A DNA stretch of 64,000 nucleotides from Persicirhabdus sediminis (GTDB taxonomy: Bacteria > Verrucomicrobiota > Verrucomicrobiia > Verrucomicrobiales > Akkermansiaceae). Positions 43,629 to 52,063 of this stretch are shown here, one piece after another. Location of the stretch: NCBI RefSeq assembly GCF_016595495.1, contig NZ_JAENIM010000032.1, forward strand, positions 1 to 64,000, in the 5' to 3' direction. Every line of letters begins with the position of its first letter. Within the stretch, counting starts at the first letter, position 1. The translations under genes were made by a program, and so were the position numbers. The notes under the pieces are model-generated. The model was not told the DNA's origin, searched no databases, and saw only the letters and a program-made list of their open reading frames with translations.

Positions 43629-43895
43629 ATGCCAAGCTGCGAATTTACCGTAAACAACAAACTGGGAATCCATGCCCGTCCTGCCGCCCAATTTGTAAAA
43701 ACTGCCAGCGCCTATCCGTGCGATATCGTAGTTGAAAAAGACGGTGAAGAAGCGGACGGCAAAAGCATCATGGGCCTAATGATGCTGGCAGCTGGACACG
43801 GATCTGTGCTGCTCGTGACCGCTGATGGAGATCAAGCGGATGATGCTCTCAAAGCGCTTGGAGATCTGATCCAACGCAACTTTGAAGAAAACTAA
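43629..43895 (+). CDS. ptsH: Phosphocarrier protein HPr
   Basis: This 88-residue protein has the active-site His at exactly residue 15 (KLGIHARPAAQF) and the regulatory Ser at exactly residue 46 (GKSIMGLMML). It can accept phosphate from EI and, in principle, from an HPr kinase. A terminator separates it from ptsI, so the two are separate transcripts or linked only by read-through. No EII permease gene is in the window. Confidence 0.96.
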   Translation: MPSCEFTVNNKLGIHARPAAQFVKTASAYPCDIVVEKDGEEADGKSIMGLMMLAAGHGSVLLVTADGDQADDALKALGDLIQRNFEEN

Positions 43896-43944
43896 AATTC
43901 ACCGGCACTGGCGACGAGCCAGCTCGATTATTCAGCTCAATGAC

Positions 43945-43977
43945 GATCGGCACTTCTACCAAGTGCCGATTTTTTTT
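43945..43977 (+). terminator. Terminator between ptsH and ptsI
   Basis: ATCGGCACTT/AAGTGCCGAT stem with a 6-nt loop and seven T. Confidence 0.92.
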
Positions 43978-44078
43978 GCCTATATCCATGCATAATTCGC
44001 AAAAAACTAGAGGATTTTTGCAAATTGTCATATATTCGCCTTTGACCCAGCGGTTAATTCTCTGCAAGATAACGCCGC

Positions 44079-45839
44079 ATGCCTGAGAGAAAAAAAGAAA
44101 TCATCATTCAAGGGACACCTGCCTCACCAGGAATCGCCTTCGCTCCAGTGCATTGTGTCGCCCGTGGATTTTCCGCCCCTGAGGTGTATGAAATTGAAGA
44201 CCAACATGTGGCTACCGAGCAGCAACGGTTTGAGCGCGCGCTCGAACTAACAAAGATCCAAATCGACGAGCTGCAAACCAAAATTGAACAACTTTCAGGC
44301 GAAGGTGAAGGCAAGATTTTTGAAGCCCACCTGATGACGCTAGAGGATAATACCCTGCTGAGCAGAGTCAAAGACGCCATCGCCAACCGCAAACAAAATG
44401 CCGAATACGCATTCTACGCGGTGATGCAAAATTTTCTCGAAGCGATGCGCCGCATCAACGACCCGTACCTCAAAGAGCGGGCGTCAGACGTCGATGACAT
44501 CTGTCAGCGAGTACTGCGCAATTTCGAAGAAGAAACTGAGGAAAATAGCGACCGCCCAGACCACAGCCATATCATCGTTGCTTACGATCTGAACCCATCA
44601 GACACCGCCACAATGGACCGCAAAAAGGTCTTAGGATTTGCCACCGAGCAAGGCAGCATCAACTCTCATACAGCCATCCTATCTCGCTCACTCGGCATCC
44701 CAAGTATCGTCGGACTGAACCGCGCCATGATGGAAGTAGAGACACTTTCATTCTGCATTCTAGACGGGTATTCTGGAAAATTAATCCTCAACCCAGAACC
44801 CGAAACGATTTCTATCTACCGCGAGCGCCAGCTGCAAAAACTCAAACTACAAAACGAGCTAGAATCACTGCGCGACCGCGAAACTACCACCATTGATGGG
44901 CGCGAAATCACTCTAGCAGCTAACATCGAATTCATCAACGAGCTGCCACAAGTGCAAAAGTCCGGCGCCAAAGGCATCGGCCTCTATCGTACCGAATTCT
45001 ATCTGCTCAACGGCGGTGAACTGCCCGACTCCGAGCAGCAAGCTCGCGTCTACACCGGTGTGGCCAAAGCCATGCGCCCACACCAAACCATCATCCGCAC
45101 GCTCGACGCCGGTGGTGATAAACTCTCAGCTGAACCACTCACTCACAACGAGCCGAATCCATTTCTCGGCTGGCGCGGCATCCGCGTTTCTCTAGCTAGA
45201 AAGGCGATGTTCAAAGAACAAATCCGCGCCATTCTCAAAGCGAGTACCGCTGGAAAAATCGGCATGATGTTCCCCATGGTTTCTGGACTGCGGGAAGTTC
45301 AAAGCGCTAAAAAAATCATCGATGAATGCATGCTCGAGCTCGATAAAGAAGGCATCGACTTCGACGAAGATATCGATATCGGCGTGATGATAGAAATTCC
45401 ATCTGCCGCTCTCATGGCTAACGAAATTGCCAAAGAGGTAGACTTCTTCTCTATCGGCACTAACGACCTCATCCAATATACCGTAGCCGTTGACCGCGTA
45501 AATCCATACGTGGCTGACCTCTACAAACCAACTCACCCAGCTGTCATCCGCCTCATCAAGATGACCGTCGATGCCGCCTACAACCATGGCATCTGGACCG
45601 GCGTGTGTGGAGAAATGGCTGCTGATCTCGACCTAACACCACTACTCATCGGCCTAGGAATCGAAGAACTATCTGTCGGCTCACACCAGCTTCCGAGCAT
45701 CAAACAAGCGGTGCGTTCGCTGTCACATGCCGAATGCTCAGCCATGGCTGACGAAGCATTGCGCGCGTCATCCAGCCCAGAAATTTTATCCTTATCCAAA
45801 GATCTAGCGATGAAATCCTACCCGCGTTTGTTTGAATAA
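44079..45839 (+). CDS. ptsI: PTS enzyme I (phosphoenolpyruvate-protein phosphotransferase)
   Basis: This 586-residue protein transfers phosphate from PEP to HPr. The N-terminal domain contains the phosphorylated His197 in QGSINSHTAILSRSLGIPSIVG. The PEP-binding barrel shows KGIGLYRTEFYLL, RTLDAGGDK, GWRGIRVSLA, FSIGTNDLIQYTVAVDR and TGVCGEMAAD with the catalytic Cys. The whole is full length with no NPr/EIIA fusion. With only HPr nearby, this may serve regulation or a single permease elsewhere. Confidence 0.96.
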   Translation: MPERKKEIIIQGTPASPGIAFAPVHCVARGFSAPEVYEIEDQHVATEQQRFERALELTKIQIDELQTKIEQLSGEGEGKIFEAHLMTLEDNTLLSRVKDAIANRKQNAEYAFYAVMQNFLEAMRRINDPYLKERASDVDDICQRVLRNFEEETEENSDRPDHSHIIVAYDLNPSDTATMDRKKVLGFATEQGSINSHTAILSRSLGIPSIVGLNRAMMEVETLSFCILDGYSGKLILNPEPETISIYRERQLQKLKLQNELESLRDRETTTIDGREITLAANIEFINELPQVQKSGAKGIGLYRTEFYLLNGGELPDSEQQARVYTGVAKAMRPHQTIIRTLDAGGDKLSAEPLTHNEPNPFLGWRGIRVSLARKAMFKEQIRAILKASTAGKIGMMFPMVSGLREVQSAKKIIDECMLELDKEGIDFDEDIDIGVMIEIPSAALMANEIAKEVDFFSIGTNDLIQYTVAVDRVNPYVADLYKPTHPAVIRLIKMTVDAAYNHGIWTGVCGEMAADLDLTPLLIGLGIEELSVGSHQLPSIKQAVRSLSHAECSAMADEALRASSSPEILSLSKDLAMKSYPRLFE

Positions 45840-46223
45840 TAGTGACTTGCGACATCGCCCATCGCAGCTAGCTTGCATCTCCAGCCAGCTGGCTCCTAGT
45901 GCCCGTATTCACAGCTGATTTCCCTGTGCTTAATACAACTGTTAGCTTAGCTGCTTTTTTTTGAAAAAGTGTGTCTTACCCTTTGATAGCCAGTTTAGAG
46001 CGGCTCTGAGGCAGTAAAAAAAAATCTCATACAAGATCTGCTAACACCAACATCTAAGCAACTTAGTTAGAATGAGATACAACCGTTTACCTCATGCGTT
46101 TATCCGACTGTTAGTCTGAGCTTAGCCTTGAGAGCCCCGCCTGTCCTACACTTATAATTGAAGTGTAAATCCATTTACTAGCTGATTCTAATCCCCAGCT
46201 GTTTATGGCTAACCAATAGCACA
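45840..46223. other. Intergenic region upstream of the second PEP-CTERM gene
   Basis: In 384 bp there is no supported gene. A poly-A tract (46017-46024) and a TTTTTTTGAAAAAGTG stretch near 45956 are the only compositional features. No convincing ptsI terminator hairpin is seen. Confidence 0.35.
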
Positions 46224-47324
46224 ATGAACAATAAATCTATACTCACAGGCTTGGCTTGCTATGCCACAGGCATGGCTCTTTCACACGCTGCATTAGTAAT
46301 CGGCAGCGAGGACGAACAAAGAAACTGGCTATCATGGATCCAAAATGGCGGCGGCTGGACGGATTCAGAAACTGGTGAGGACGCTACTTGGGAAGACGGT
46401 AATGATGCCATTTTTTACATCGATAAAAATGGAGGAGTAAACGTCAACCAAGACATCGTGGTCAACAGCATCACGCGCCTCAATACCCTAGCTGGTGAGG
46501 GTGGGATGTTCCGCATCTTGGGCAAAAACAATAGTGCGACAAATACCAGCATCACCATCAATTCGTTTATCCAGGGAGACCCTAATGACCCAAAACAAGA
46601 CATGTCATTTGGCCGCAATTTAGACGTCTATGGTGATTTTGAAGTTAGAAATATCTCCCACCTAAACTTAGAAGGAGGTGATGACAATAACCGCGGCGCG
46701 ACCATCTATGGCACCATCACCATGACCAGCTCTACCACCGGCGTGCGCCTGCAGGGAGCCGATCTCTCGAATGCAACGCTACGCATGACTGGCCAAGCTC
46801 TCGATGTACAGAAAGATACTAGCATCAACCACCTCAGCGGTAGCGGTAGATTTTTTTCCGGTGGCAGCACTGAAAATACACTCACCGTTCAAAACCTAAC
46901 GATAGGAGCTAATGCTGATGGATCAGGCGGTCTGGGTTCATTTGTACAGACCAGCACCGGCGCCCTCAATGTCATCTTTGGCGGCGGTGATGTGAGAATG
47001 ACTGTAGAGCTAGGAACGGATCTCAGTGACGTTTTCCAAATCAAAGGTCAACTAACACTAGGTGGCAATCTAGTGATTAATACGCTAGGAACTGGCGACT
47101 TTAAATCAGGAGACAGCTACACCTTATTCCAAGCTGATGGAGGTATTGTTGGAGATTTCGACTCTATCACACTGCCTAAGCTAGAAGATGGCCTCGAGTG
47201 GATCATTGACCGCGACAGCAACAGCTGGACGATCACCGTGTCCGACAAAATCCCAGAGCCAACCTCACTAGCACTGCTTGGGCTTGGAGCTGCTGCAGCT
47301 ACGCTGAGACGCCGTCGCCGCTAA
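46224..47324 (+). CDS. PEP-CTERM-sorted secreted protein (paralogue of the 28.3-kb gene)
   Basis: This 366-residue protein has an N-terminal signal (SILTGLACYATGMALSHA). The body is beta-rich, with low-complexity Asn/Gly/Asp turns and the block NLTIGANADGSGGLG. It ends IPEPTSLALLGLGAAAATLRRRRR, a complete PEP-CTERM sorting signal. The block IGANADGSG and the order of strands that follow (GELLLKIN/GGNLVINT, GDTFKLF/GDSYTLF, GDFDSI/GDFDSI) are shared with the earlier PEP-CTERM protein. The two belong to one family, and function is unknown. Confidence 0.87.
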   Translation: MNNKSILTGLACYATGMALSHAALVIGSEDEQRNWLSWIQNGGGWTDSETGEDATWEDGNDAIFYIDKNGGVNVNQDIVVNSITRLNTLAGEGGMFRILGKNNSATNTSITINSFIQGDPNDPKQDMSFGRNLDVYGDFEVRNISHLNLEGGDDNNRGATIYGTITMTSSTTGVRLQGADLSNATLRMTGQALDVQKDTSINHLSGSGRFFSGGSTENTLTVQNLTIGANADGSGGLGSFVQTSTGALNVIFGGGDVRMTVELGTDLSDVFQIKGQLTLGGNLVINTLGTGDFKSGDSYTLFQADGGIVGDFDSITLPKLEDGLEWIIDRDSNSWTITVSDKIPEPTSLALLGLGAAAATLRRRRR

Positions 47325-47346
47325 AATAGCTCATAAGCTTTCCGCC

Positions 47347-47385
47347 AGCTGGTGAATCTATCATGGTTCACCAGCTTTTTTTCTT
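47347..47385 (+). terminator. Terminator after the second PEP-CTERM gene
   Basis: AGCTGGTGAA...TTCACCAGCT stem followed by TTTTTTTCTTTT. Confidence 0.92.
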
Positions 47386-47401
47386 TTAGCAGAAAAGTGG
47401 T

Positions 47402-49399
47402 CTAGCTAACGGGCTGCCAAATGCCAATGAACGCCTTCGCCTGCCTTGGGTCATTCAGGCAAGTAGCGCCAACCTGGATCATCTTATCCAACTCCCCTTC
47501 AGCCAGTGCTGCCTTACGAAGGATTCGATAGACGCCTGCTTGATTTGATTTTTTCATCAATCCCAAAGCTACACGCCCCATCGTTACACGACAGTTGAGC
47601 TCCACCACAGCACGTAGCTGTAGTCGGTCGTCTAGATCTCGATAGACCATGGCATCTACACCTAGCGGGCCAACATACCCATCCAGCTGGCTAGCGAGTA
47701 TTTCAGCTAACTGCTCACGATAGAGTGACTCAATTTTCGCCTCACTGAATAAAAACTTAGCCACTTCTGGGTCTAATCCAGATGCCCATTTTGGCAGCAC
47801 GCGGCAGCCCAAAAATCGCCCCTGTTTATCATTGAGCACATGCGTCATGCCGACCAACTGCACACAGCCAGCAGTATCACGTTCGTATTGTACTGAGAAA
47901 TCACAAACCTTGTTCAGATACGGCTCGGCGACCACGGCCCCGTGGTTTTTCAGCTGAGATTCTAGCCAGCGGCGGTCTGCCTCAGCCAGTTTACCATCAA
48001 CTAACAATCGATGACCGCGTCCAGCATTTGAATAGTCAGATTTCAGCAAGATGCCTGCTGGCGAGATAGTTTGTAAACTAGCTAGCTGTTGATCTAACTC
48101 GTCCACGTCTACACGATCAATAACAACTCCAGCTGAACGATCACCGAGCGCCGTGAGCAGCTTTACGCCCATCTGTTTAGAGAAATACTCAGCTGGTACA
48201 GAATCCTGCAGCTGGAAGTCCACACTATCTGAAACCTGATCTGCCAGCGGAGCTAAATATTTCACCGCATCTGGCGACCACGCCCATGGTCGTAGCCCAC
48301 CTAACTTACGCTCGCGTAAATCTTCCAGCGTCGCAAATTCAGGCAAATCAAAGCCAGCTAGCTGAAGCGATTCAAGATGGCTAACTGCTGGCAGTTCATC
48401 TACTAGAACTAAATCATCTTTGCGGCTCAGCGCCAGAGATATCAGCTGGAGGTCTTTCTCTAACGCTAGCTCCATCTTGTTTGGCTGATAGTTGCCTCCG
48501 CCAGCTGCCGCAGCTACGTACGATTCGGCATTTGGGTTGAACCAATGCACTACTGGCGTGCGTCCACGTGACTGCTCGCACACAGCTAGATGGCGAATAA
48601 AATCCTCATCCAATCCAGCTAGCTTACGCCCCTCGGCATTAAATGGCGCCATGCCCTTAGCCTTTGCTGGCGCTAGCGGAAATTGCAGATAGGTTTTGAA
48701 TGCATTCCAGTCGCTCTGCCCCTGCGCCTTCCATTTACGGAACCACTTCACGCCGTGACCAACGTGATTGATTTCATCCAAATAAATCTTCTCTAACACA
48801 GCCGCTGTGCCGCCATCGCCCACTTCACGAAATAGCTTTGCGTAGTGTTTTGAGAAATCTAAGTTAGACTGTTCAAATGTGAGATTTAACCGAGTGACAA
48901 AATCCATAGGCGTTTCCATGTTAGCCACTAGTCGCCAAAAATAATCATTCACAGGCAGCTCGCCAAACTCAATGCCGCAATCACGCATGCGCCGCATGTA
49001 CATCAGCGTATGCATTTGCTCTTCGCGCATCGCCTCATACACACCAGCGCGGTATTGCTTGGGCGCGTCGGGAAATTTCAGCAGAACCAATGCCATGAGC
49101 TCAGCAGCCATCAATTCGTGGTTGCAGAGGAAGTGCATCATTTTCCCCCGTTCGCTATCTTCGTCCATACGGTTCACGCCAGGAAAATCAGCCCGCACAC
49201 CTTTATCTGAAATGCGCAGCTCGGCGGGTCGTCCCGGCGCCTCCGGTGTTTTCCACGCCTTGCCAGGCTGGTCGTCCATGGCAATTTCTGGCGGTAATTC
49301 TAACTTCTCCTCCAGAGTGGTCGCCATCAAAATCCTCTCGGCTGCCTCGCGCATCTGCATGCAGGCAAAATAAAGCGTTTGCTGGAAATCGCTAGCCAA
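47402..49399 (-). CDS. DUF455 ferritin-like / ATP-grasp fusion protein
   Basis: The 665 residues form two parts. Residues about 1-270 are a DUF455 ferritin-like four-helix domain with paired Glu/His metal motifs (CNHELMAAELMALVL, AMREEQMHTLMYMRRM, LTFEQSNLDF, IYLDEINHVGHGVKW). Residues about 290-660 look like an ATP-grasp ligase: PAGILLKSDYSNAGRG, GAVVAEPYLNKVCDFSVQYE, GPLGVDAMVY and the metal motif VVELNCRVTMGRVAL. The start is TTG at 49399; an ATG at 49360 is possible. DUF455 alone is usually about 250-280 residues, so this is a fusion. It suggests a metal-dependent oxidation coupled to an amide- or peptide-forming ligation; the substrate is unknown. Confidence 0.8.
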   Translation of the reverse strand: MASDFQQTLYFACMQMREAAERILMATTLEEKLELPPEIAMDDQPGKAWKTPEAPGRPAELRISDKGVRADFPGVNRMDEDSERGKMMHFLCNHELMAAELMALVLLKFPDAPKQYRAGVYEAMREEQMHTLMYMRRMRDCGIEFGELPVNDYFWRLVANMETPMDFVTRLNLTFEQSNLDFSKHYAKLFREVGDGGTAAVLEKIYLDEINHVGHGVKWFRKWKAQGQSDWNAFKTYLQFPLAPAKAKGMAPFNAEGRKLAGLDEDFIRHLAVCEQSRGRTPVVHWFNPNAESYVAAAAGGGNYQPNKMELALEKDLQLISLALSRKDDLVLVDELPAVSHLESLQLAGFDLPEFATLEDLRERKLGGLRPWAWSPDAVKYLAPLADQVSDSVDFQLQDSVPAEYFSKQMGVKLLTALGDRSAGVVIDRVDVDELDQQLASLQTISPAGILLKSDYSNAGRGHRLLVDGKLAEADRRWLESQLKNHGAVVAEPYLNKVCDFSVQYERDTAGCVQLVGMTHVLNDKQGRFLGCRVLPKWASGLDPEVAKFLFSEAKIESLYREQLAEILASQLDGYVGPLGVDAMVYRDLDDRLQLRAVVELNCRVTMGRVALGLMKKSNQAGVYRILRKAALAEGELDKMIQVGATCLNDPRQAKAFIGIWQPVS

Positions 49400-49430
49400 T
49401 TCGCCAGCCAGCTAGAAAATTTGCCAGCTA

Positions 49431-49473
49431 AAAACAAAAAAGGCTCTTTGGTAGCAGGACAACCAAAGAGCCT
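49431..49473 (-). terminator. Terminator of the sulfatase gene
   Basis: On the minus strand AGGCTCTTTGGT/ACCAAAGAGCCT is followed by a T-rich run (TTTTTGTTTT). Confidence 0.93.
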
Positions 49474-49493
49474 AATAAATTCAATGAAACAAA

Positions 49494-50936
49494 CTACTTC
49501 CCTGAGCCCTGGATTTTATCAGTCTCTTTAAAGGTATTAAAGCGCTCAAGATCTTTGCACAACTGCTGAACAATCTCAGGATGTTGGGCTGCAATATCGT
49601 TCTGCTCTTTTTCATCTACGCTGAGATCAAATAACAAAGGCGCATCGTAGTTAGCTGGATCGTATAGTGGCGGATCTTCACGTCCTTGCTTTTTACCTTT
49701 GAGCTTAAGATAGGCTTCAGCGTGTTTCTTGCGGTTGAGCGGCCAGTGCAGTTTGTATTTCCCCTTACGAGTGAAGCTGCCTGAGCCAGCACGCCAGAAT
49801 AGCTGACGGTCATCGGCTATCTTTGACTCCCCTTTGAGAACTGGCAAAATGTTCACCCCGTCAATGTCGCGATCTGTTGGGAGCTTGCCTCCAGCAGCTG
49901 CTACTAGAGTTGGCAGCAGATCTAGGTTAGAAATCACATTATCTTTATCTACAGTTCCAGCCTTCAGCTGAGCTGGCCATTTAATGGCAAATGGAGTTCT
50001 AACTCCACCTTCGTAGTAGGTCGCCTTATGACCAGAAAACTGCTTACAAGGACGAATCTTGGTGCCGCCATTATCGTTAGTGATCACCACGATAGTATTC
50101 TCTGCTAGGCCTAACTCTTCTAGCTTATTGTTGATTCTACCTACTTGCACATCAAAGGCTGTGATCATGCCATCGTAGACCTTTTGCAGATCATCGTATT
50201 CACCACTAACTTCCTTTGGCTTTCTCACCTTATTGACTGTTGCGCCCTCTGGTAGGTACTTCGGATCAACTGTATACGGGCTGTGCACGTTGAAGCTCGC
50301 GTAGTAGATGAAAAATGGCTTGTCCTTATTTTCTTCGATGAATGATAGCGTTCTATCAGTAAGGGCGTCTGTGGTGTAGCCAGAGCCATCTACCGGCTTG
50401 CCATTCTCACGTAGGCCATCCCACCTGTCGTAGCTACAGCCGCCTAGGAAGTTGAAAGCGTAGTCAAAACCACGAGCGTTAGGCTGATACTTTTCATTTA
50501 CACCAAGGTGCCACTTGCCAATTGCCGCTGTCGTGTAACCAGCATCTTTAAGAATATTTGAAATGAAGACCTCTTTGGTATCTACCCCACGATCGAATTT
50601 TGCCGCTTCCTCGGTATTACCCGTTAGAGTCTCATAACCAAATCTAGCTTGATAACGGCCAGTCATCAATCCAGCACGCGATGGCGCACAGACAGCGTGA
50701 GTCGTGTAGGCTTGGCGGAAAAACACACCGTCTTCTATCAGCTTATCTACGTGTGGAGTTTTTAAATTCTCGTTGCCTGTATAGCTATAGGCTTCGTAGT
50801 TCAAATCGTCAGTAATCATGACGATGATGTTTGGTTTGTCTGCAGCATCTAGCGAAGTCGCCAGCGGAGCACTCATCACACAAGCACAGGCTGAGGCAGC
50901 CCATGCGGCAGAGAAAAATTGGTTTCGTTTCTTCAT
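49494..50936 (-). CDS. Secreted arylsulfatase (S1 family sulfatase)
   Basis: The protein is about 480 residues from the ATG at 50936, which gives a clean signal peptide (NQFFSAAWAASACACVMSA); the longer frame adds unconserved residues. The formylglycine motif CAPSRAGLMTGR carries modifiable Cys83. NIIVMITDDLN supplies metal-binding Asp pairs, and GKWHLGVN and TNDNGG the remaining sites. It hydrolyses sulfate esters, probably of marine or mucin polysaccharides, outside the cytoplasm. It needs an FGly-generating or anSME maturase not encoded here. Confidence 0.93.
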   Translation of the reverse strand: MKKRNQFFSAAWAASACACVMSAPLATSLDAADKPNIIVMITDDLNYEAYSYTGNENLKTPHVDKLIEDGVFFRQAYTTHAVCAPSRAGLMTGRYQARFGYETLTGNTEEAAKFDRGVDTKEVFISNILKDAGYTTAAIGKWHLGVNEKYQPNARGFDYAFNFLGGCSYDRWDGLRENGKPVDGSGYTTDALTDRTLSFIEENKDKPFFIYYASFNVHSPYTVDPKYLPEGATVNKVRKPKEVSGEYDDLQKVYDGMITAFDVQVGRINNKLEELGLAENTIVVITNDNGGTKIRPCKQFSGHKATYYEGGVRTPFAIKWPAQLKAGTVDKDNVISNLDLLPTLVAAAGGKLPTDRDIDGVNILPVLKGESKIADDRQLFWRAGSGSFTRKGKYKLHWPLNRKKHAEAYLKLKGKKQGREDPPLYDPANYDAPLLFDLSVDEKEQNDIAAQHPEIVQQLCKDLERFNTFKETDKIQGSGK

Positions 50937-51129
50937 AATTGTATCTCGCCTCCGACGTACGGGGCTCGGATAGAGTTCAAATAGAATAAGATAGATACCT
51001 GTAATACAACAAGACAACTATCCCACACCTATACACGAAAACAAACTCGCAGACATGGATAAAAAACGAAATATATCAGCAGCAGCTAGAACCTAACATC
51101 AACTAGCTACAGCCAACTAACAATCGCCG

Positions 51130-52050
51130 CTATTTCTCAGCTGGATCGGATTTCTCAGCTGGATCGGATTTCTCAGCTGGCTCAGTATGCCCAGCTGGTT
51201 GGCTTGCTCTGAGCGCCTCCTCGTATTTTTTGTACACCTCGGGAGGCAGCATTTCCTTCATCATCTGTTGTGACCACGGTTCGGCAAGTATGCCATTCAC
51301 GGTACCCACCAGAAATAGACAGGCCACATAAACAGCGATACGAGCTGGCCCGATGTTAGTTCCATGGACTTGGGTGCGCGCGCGCAAATCCCAGATGGCA
51401 TAACCAAACTTCTTGGTGAAAAAATACGAAACGATTAGAGCGATGACAAAAATTGGGCCCATGCCCATGCCTAGGCCCATCACCCAGACGCGCACAGATC
51501 GTAACAAAGCAGCGCCGATACCCAAACGATTGCCATCGTCAGCGAGCACCTTGATGCCCAAAATGGCTTTGCCCGGCGTGGTGCCAAACATGTGTAGCAG
51601 CGCCGCCTCAATAACAAACCACGGCAGCAGCAAGAACAATTGCATTTCACTAGGCTCTTGATAGTAAGTGACAATGTCCACATCAGCAAAGTAGATGTAT
51701 CCGGACACCATCGTCATGTAAATGATGAGGTCTAACCAGCGCGCCCAAAATCGACGCATCAGCCGTGGTGACTGTGGTAATGCTGGCGGCCCTTTCTTCG
51801 CTAGAATTTCACGATAGGGATCTAATGACGGTTGATCGTCGAACTCACCCTCGCCTGAGTCGATCCCATCTGGCTGGCTGATGAAATGCGACGAGAAGGC
51901 GCCCATTTCAGCGAGCGGCATCCATTTGTCTAATCCGCGGTGCCACGCTAAATCTTCAGCTGAATATTCATTGCGCTGGATTTTCCCCACCACTTGGTAG
52001 GTCTCCATTGGCCCTTGTTTTTCGCCGTCTTTTAATACCCAAACTTGCAT
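51130..52050 (-). CDS. GYF-like / RDD-family membrane protein
   Basis: The protein is about 306 residues from the ATG at 52050 (MQVWVLKDGEKQGPM), which leaves 13 bp after the permease stop upstream. Residues 1-55 form a GYF_2-type peptide-binding module (VWVLKDGEKQGPMETYQV, WHRGLDKWMPLAEM). From about 125 on is an RDD domain with four to five membrane helices, opening with the Arg/Asp signature RRFWARWLDLIIYM. The C-terminus ends in three direct 7-residue KSDPAE-type repeats encoded by near-identical DNA at 51133-51183. Cotranscribed with the LolC/E-like permease. Confidence 0.85.
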   Translation of the reverse strand: MQVWVLKDGEKQGPMETYQVVGKIQRNEYSAEDLAWHRGLDKWMPLAEMGAFSSHFISQPDGIDSGEGEFDDQPSLDPYREILAKKGPPALPQSPRLMRRFWARWLDLIIYMTMVSGYIYFADVDIVTYYQEPSEMQLFLLLPWFVIEAALLHMFGTTPGKAILGIKVLADDGNRLGIGAALLRSVRVWVMGLGMGMGPIFVIALIVSYFFTKKFGYAIWDLRARTQVHGTNIGPARIAVYVACLFLVGTVNGILAEPWSQQMMKEMLPPEVYKKYEEALRASQPAGHTEPAEKSDPAEKSDPAEK

Positions 52051-52063
52051 GTTAGTTGGTAAA

